Assembly (NCBI RefSeq): GCF_030068545.1
Contig: NZ_JASJOR010000017.1
Location: 147,831-211,830, forward strand
DNA: 64,000 nt
Source: Xanthocytophaga flava
Lineage (GTDB): Bacteria; Bacteroidota; Bacteroidia; Cytophagales; 172606-1
Direction: 5' to 3'
A program made the translations under genes and the position numbers. Below the pieces are notes generated by a model. The model did not search any database. It saw only the letters and a list, made by a program, of their open reading frames with translations, and was not told where the DNA came from. Below, one piece after another: positions 61,591 through 64,000 of this stretch (position 1 is the stretch's first letter; each line of letters starts with the position of its first letter).

Positions 61591-62867
61591 AGGGTTTCTG
61601 TTGGAAAAATAGCTTTCAGATCCTGTAATTCTTTCTTTTCTGAATCTGAGATAGTACCCATTACCGACTTTATATTTAAGGCTGCCAATTGGTTTATCTT
61701 TTCTGTAGACTGTGCAGAAATAGATACATTCTCTCCAAATACCTCCGTACCATACGCATCCAGCACATTGCCATAAATCAATCGATCCCGTTGAATCCCT
61801 GTCACAGGACCCGATTCATTGCCACTACCCGGAGCTGCCAGCCGCCAGATGCTTCCTTTTTCAGCAGCCCGACATACCAGCGGGCTATGTGAGGTAACAA
61901 TAAACTGTAACTTGGGAAAATATTTCGTAAACCACTGCCCAATGCGGGTTTGCCAGGTTGGATGCAGATGGGCATCTACTTCATCAATGAGCACTACGCC
62001 TGGCAGGTTGATAATCATCCTATCTTCCCGGATATCTTTAAATACTTTATCCTCCCCATATACTCGTACCATTTGCCGGATTAGCTCAAGTGTCAGACTG
62101 AGAATAGACCGGTATCCATCACTCATCTGCATAACGGAAATCTCAGCACCATTTCCATCTTTGAATACAACACCGTCCGAACTAATGCGGAGTAAGCTGG
62201 TATTGTGCGGTAAAAAATCAGTAGAGTTAATCAGACGTTTCAAATCTTCGAGCCAGTCCCGATAGGAAGCATTGATTGCCCGCTGTTCCAGCATTTTATA
62301 ATTGACAGTAACCAGCCATCGGGTGGCCTCGGTAAGCGCCACATCTTCACCAAACAAACTTAGATGGGAAGCTAATCGGGTATACCCTGGGTTCTCGAAT
62401 ACCTTTTCCATTTCGGTTGAGCCTCCTGAAAACCGTCGAAAAGGGCCATATCCGGCAGAAAACCAACCTTCCTTCCCTTTCCAGAGGGCAGCAGGCACCT
62501 GATTTTGTACACCTGTTGTTGTATCAAAAAATACATTACCTTCCGGCTCTCTCCTGAAATTGAGTTGTAGCGTAAAGCTCTTGCCTATACCAGATGTACT
62601 ATCCTGACTATCAATCCCCTCTTCTGGTTCAATACCTAATTCTACACTCCCATTGTCTTCCTTCCAGGTGATCCAGTTATTCCAGTTAGGTTTGATGCCC
62701 AGTATTTCTTCCGGACCTACCAGGCCTAAAGCAATAGAGCGAATGATGCTTGACTTTCCGGCACCATTGTCACCAATAAGCACATGCCAGCCGGCAGGGT
62801 TCTCAAACTCCATTTCAAAGTGCTGAATGGATCGGATGTTTTTGATACTTACTTTTTGTATGTACAT
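61587..62867 (-). CDS. ptuA: AAA/ABC-type ATPase, PtuA-like, Septu defence
   Basis: 426 residues, somewhat shorter than typical PtuA. Walker A LIGDNGAGKSSIIRSIALGL (about 32-51), a signature-like QMSDGYRSILSLTLELI (about 247-263), Walker B GVVLIDEVDAHLHPTWQ (about 290-306) and the H-loop VTSHSPLVCRAAEKG. It resembles the SMC/RecF-like ATPases of OLD and Septu systems. It is the first gene of a two-gene operon with the HNH gene. No reverse transcriptase is adjacent, so this is stand-alone Septu rather than a retron. Confidence 0.85.
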   Translation of the reverse strand: MYIQKVSIKNIRSIQHFEMEFENPAGWHVLIGDNGAGKSSIIRSIALGLVGPEEILGIKPNWNNWITWKEDNGSVELGIEPEEGIDSQDSTSGIGKSFTLQLNFRREPEGNVFFDTTTGVQNQVPAALWKGKEGWFSAGYGPFRRFSGGSTEMEKVFENPGYTRLASHLSLFGEDVALTEATRWLVTVNYKMLEQRAINASYRDWLEDLKRLINSTDFLPHNTSLLRISSDGVVFKDGNGAEISVMQMSDGYRSILSLTLELIRQMVRVYGEDKVFKDIREDRMIINLPGVVLIDEVDAHLHPTWQTRIGQWFTKYFPKLQFIVTSHSPLVCRAAEKGSIWRLAAPGSGNESGPVTGIQRDRLIYGNVLDAYGTEVFGENVSISAQSTEKINQLAALNIKSVMGTISDSEKKELQDLKAIFPTETL

Positions 62868-63055
62868 GTGCTTTAACTATTCAGGTTGAGCTGCTGCTGA
62901 AAGAATATTCCAGGGTAAAAATAATGATCTATTCGTACTAATCCCGTCTCGTACTATTCAGGAGCCACAAATGTAAGGACTTTACCTACTTTGGAAAGGG
63001 TGAAGGGATGTAAAAAATGAAAAAGGAGATCACTACTGACCTCCTCCCATAAAAA

Positions 63056-64000
63056 TGGACCGTAGGGAAGTAGAAAAAATCGGTGATTTTACTTAGTTTA
63101 CACATAAAGAAAATCGCCATGAAAAACGGATCATCTCTGATCCAATAGTTTACTGAAGCGCAAATCGCGTTTGCATTGAAGCAGGCTGAGAGCGGGGTCT
63201 CAGTTGAAGAAGTCTGTCGAAAGATGGGTATTAATGAACCGTATCTGGTTCACATGCTACCTTCTACAATTGGAAGAAAAAGTTTGGCGGATTGGGTGTT
63301 CCAGAGTTACGCCGACTGCGCCAATTGGAAGAAGAAAACGCTAAACTCAAGCAACTGGTAGCTGATGGATCATCTCTGATCTGCGAGCCTAGACAAACAG
63401 ATGCTACAGGATGTTCTGAAAAAAAAGTTTTAAAACCAGTTGTCCTGCGTAAACTGGTTACCCAAGTGATAGACGACTATCGGATTTCAACCCGCCGGGC
63501 TTGCTCGGTATTGGGTTTGCAACGATCAGTGTGGTACTATCAAAAGAAAAAACGCAGGGATGATACCGTGCTCAAAAAGCGGATCAAGGACATCGCAGCT
63601 GTGCGGATTAGGTATGGATATTTGAGAATTTATACACTTTTACGTCGCGAAGGATGGCGTGACAATCATAAACGGGTATATCGGTTGTACAAAGAGGAAG
63701 GCCTGAATCTACGCAGCAAACGCCCGATCACAGCCGAGACGCTCGCAATCGTTCGGCCAATCATCGGTTGGAAAGAGTGGTGCCGCTAAGAAAAAATCAG
63801 GCCTGGAGTATGGACTTTGTGGCAGATCAGCTTTTTGACGGGCGTAAGTTCAGAACTCTGACTGTTATTGACAATTATTCCCGTAAATGTCTGGGTATTC
63901 TGGTGGGGCAGTCGATCAAAGGAGAGCAAGTAGTGGAATTTATGGAGCGGTTGAAAAAAGAAGAAGGATCAATTCCGACGCGTATTCAGGTAGATAATGG
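63056..64000 (+). mobile_element. IS3-family insertion sequence, truncated by the window edge
   Basis: A TGGACCGTAGGG sequence at 63056 is a plausible left end. Inside are OrfA-type and OrfB-type coding segments joined by an A8 run at 63419-63426, the usual site of the -1 frameshift in this family. The right end lies outside the window. The left boundary is inferred. Confidence 0.75.
63119..64000 (+). pseudogene. IS3-family transposase, damaged by short insertions, partial
   Basis: OrfA sense is clear (FTEAQIAFALKQAESGVSVE, LRRLRQLEEENAKLKQLVAD) and OrfB sense too (VLKPVVLRKLVTQVIDDYRI, SMDFVADQLFDGRKF, VIDNYSRK), the last holding part of the DDE integrase core. But the frame is broken: a stop after codon 9, a 17-nt out-of-frame insertion at 63239-63255, about 16-19 nt at 63367-63385, and 17 nt at 63726-63742. 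Removing them restores the family sequence (for example EATFYNWKKKFGG). The first and third insertions share GGATCATCTCTGATC. This copy cannot make a normal transposase. Confidence 0.8.

Noticed and set aside
60757..62867. Retron-type defence (with reverse transcriptase)
   Set aside because: No reverse transcriptase motif or msr-msd-like RNA is visible beside the ATPase/HNH pair.

Overview
The window is chromosomal DNA of a Bacteroidota bacterium, most likely of the order Cytophagales. This is inferred from type IX secretion (T9SS) C-terminal sorting domains of types A and B, a PorP/SprF protein, TonB-dependent receptors with an N-terminal carboxypeptidase-like domain, several sigma/anti-sigma pairs, TAnnTTTG-type promoters and an absence of obvious Shine-Dalgarno sequences. 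There are no rRNA genes and no CRISPR array. All calls come from reading the sequence; no database was searched.

Region 1 (1-18.8 kb) is mostly ordinary chromosome: an FtsX-type permease with its PadR regulator, a GNAT enzyme, a nucleotidyltransferase, a metallophosphoesterase, a TonB receptor behind a cobalamin riboswitch, a PAS sensor gene with an in-frame amber codon, an odd 122-nt tRNA-like RNA gene with its own promoter and terminator, an SDR/HxlR pair around a palindromic operator, an ArsR/SRPBCC pair, an ECF sigma factor with an anti-sigma/beta-barrel fusion, and an ABC ATPase with a small membrane protein.

Region 2 (19-26.1 kb) is a T9SS-linked locus. A minus-strand set (PorP/SprF, a large LRR protein with a type A sorting domain, and a SprB-repeat protein with a type B sorting domain) diverges from a plus-strand ECF sigma factor and a membrane anti-sigma factor. 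The anti-sigma factor itself carries a SprB-like repeat plus a type-B-like C-terminal domain. The same promoter motif (GGGTTACTTT, 14-15 nt, GTArTACy) precedes the sigma operon, the PorP/SprF gene and the LRR gene. This looks like a self-contained regulon in which the anti-sigma factor mimics a secreted substrate.

Region 3 (26.2-42.7 kb) holds a second TonB receptor, secreted or lipoprotein hypotheticals, an AraC regulator, a class C serine hydrolase, a second SDR cluster with a decayed HxlR gene, an intracellular LRR protein and an M1 aminopeptidase. Dispersed palindromic repeats lie between them.

Region 4 (about 44.4-62.9 kb) is an accessory island: a possible small RNA, an excisionase-like HTH protein with a coding minisatellite, a DEAD/DEAH helicase, a free-standing BT4734-like domain, a VapE-type primase-helicase, an origin-like inverted repeat around an AT-rich core, a VRR-NUC nuclease, a 28-bp-periodic array of 18-bp palindromes in front of an XRE repressor, a lysis-like set (membrane proteins plus a T7-lysozyme-like amidase), and cargo (deacetylase, cupin, lipoproteins, PPOX flavoprotein, a Septu-like ATPase/HNH pair). 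No integrase, capsid or tail gene is visible. REP-like palindromes cluster in the gaps, a RAYT transposase carries a REP pair inside its own reading frame, and relics of XRE repressor 3' ends punctuate the cargo. The window ends inside a damaged IS3-family element.
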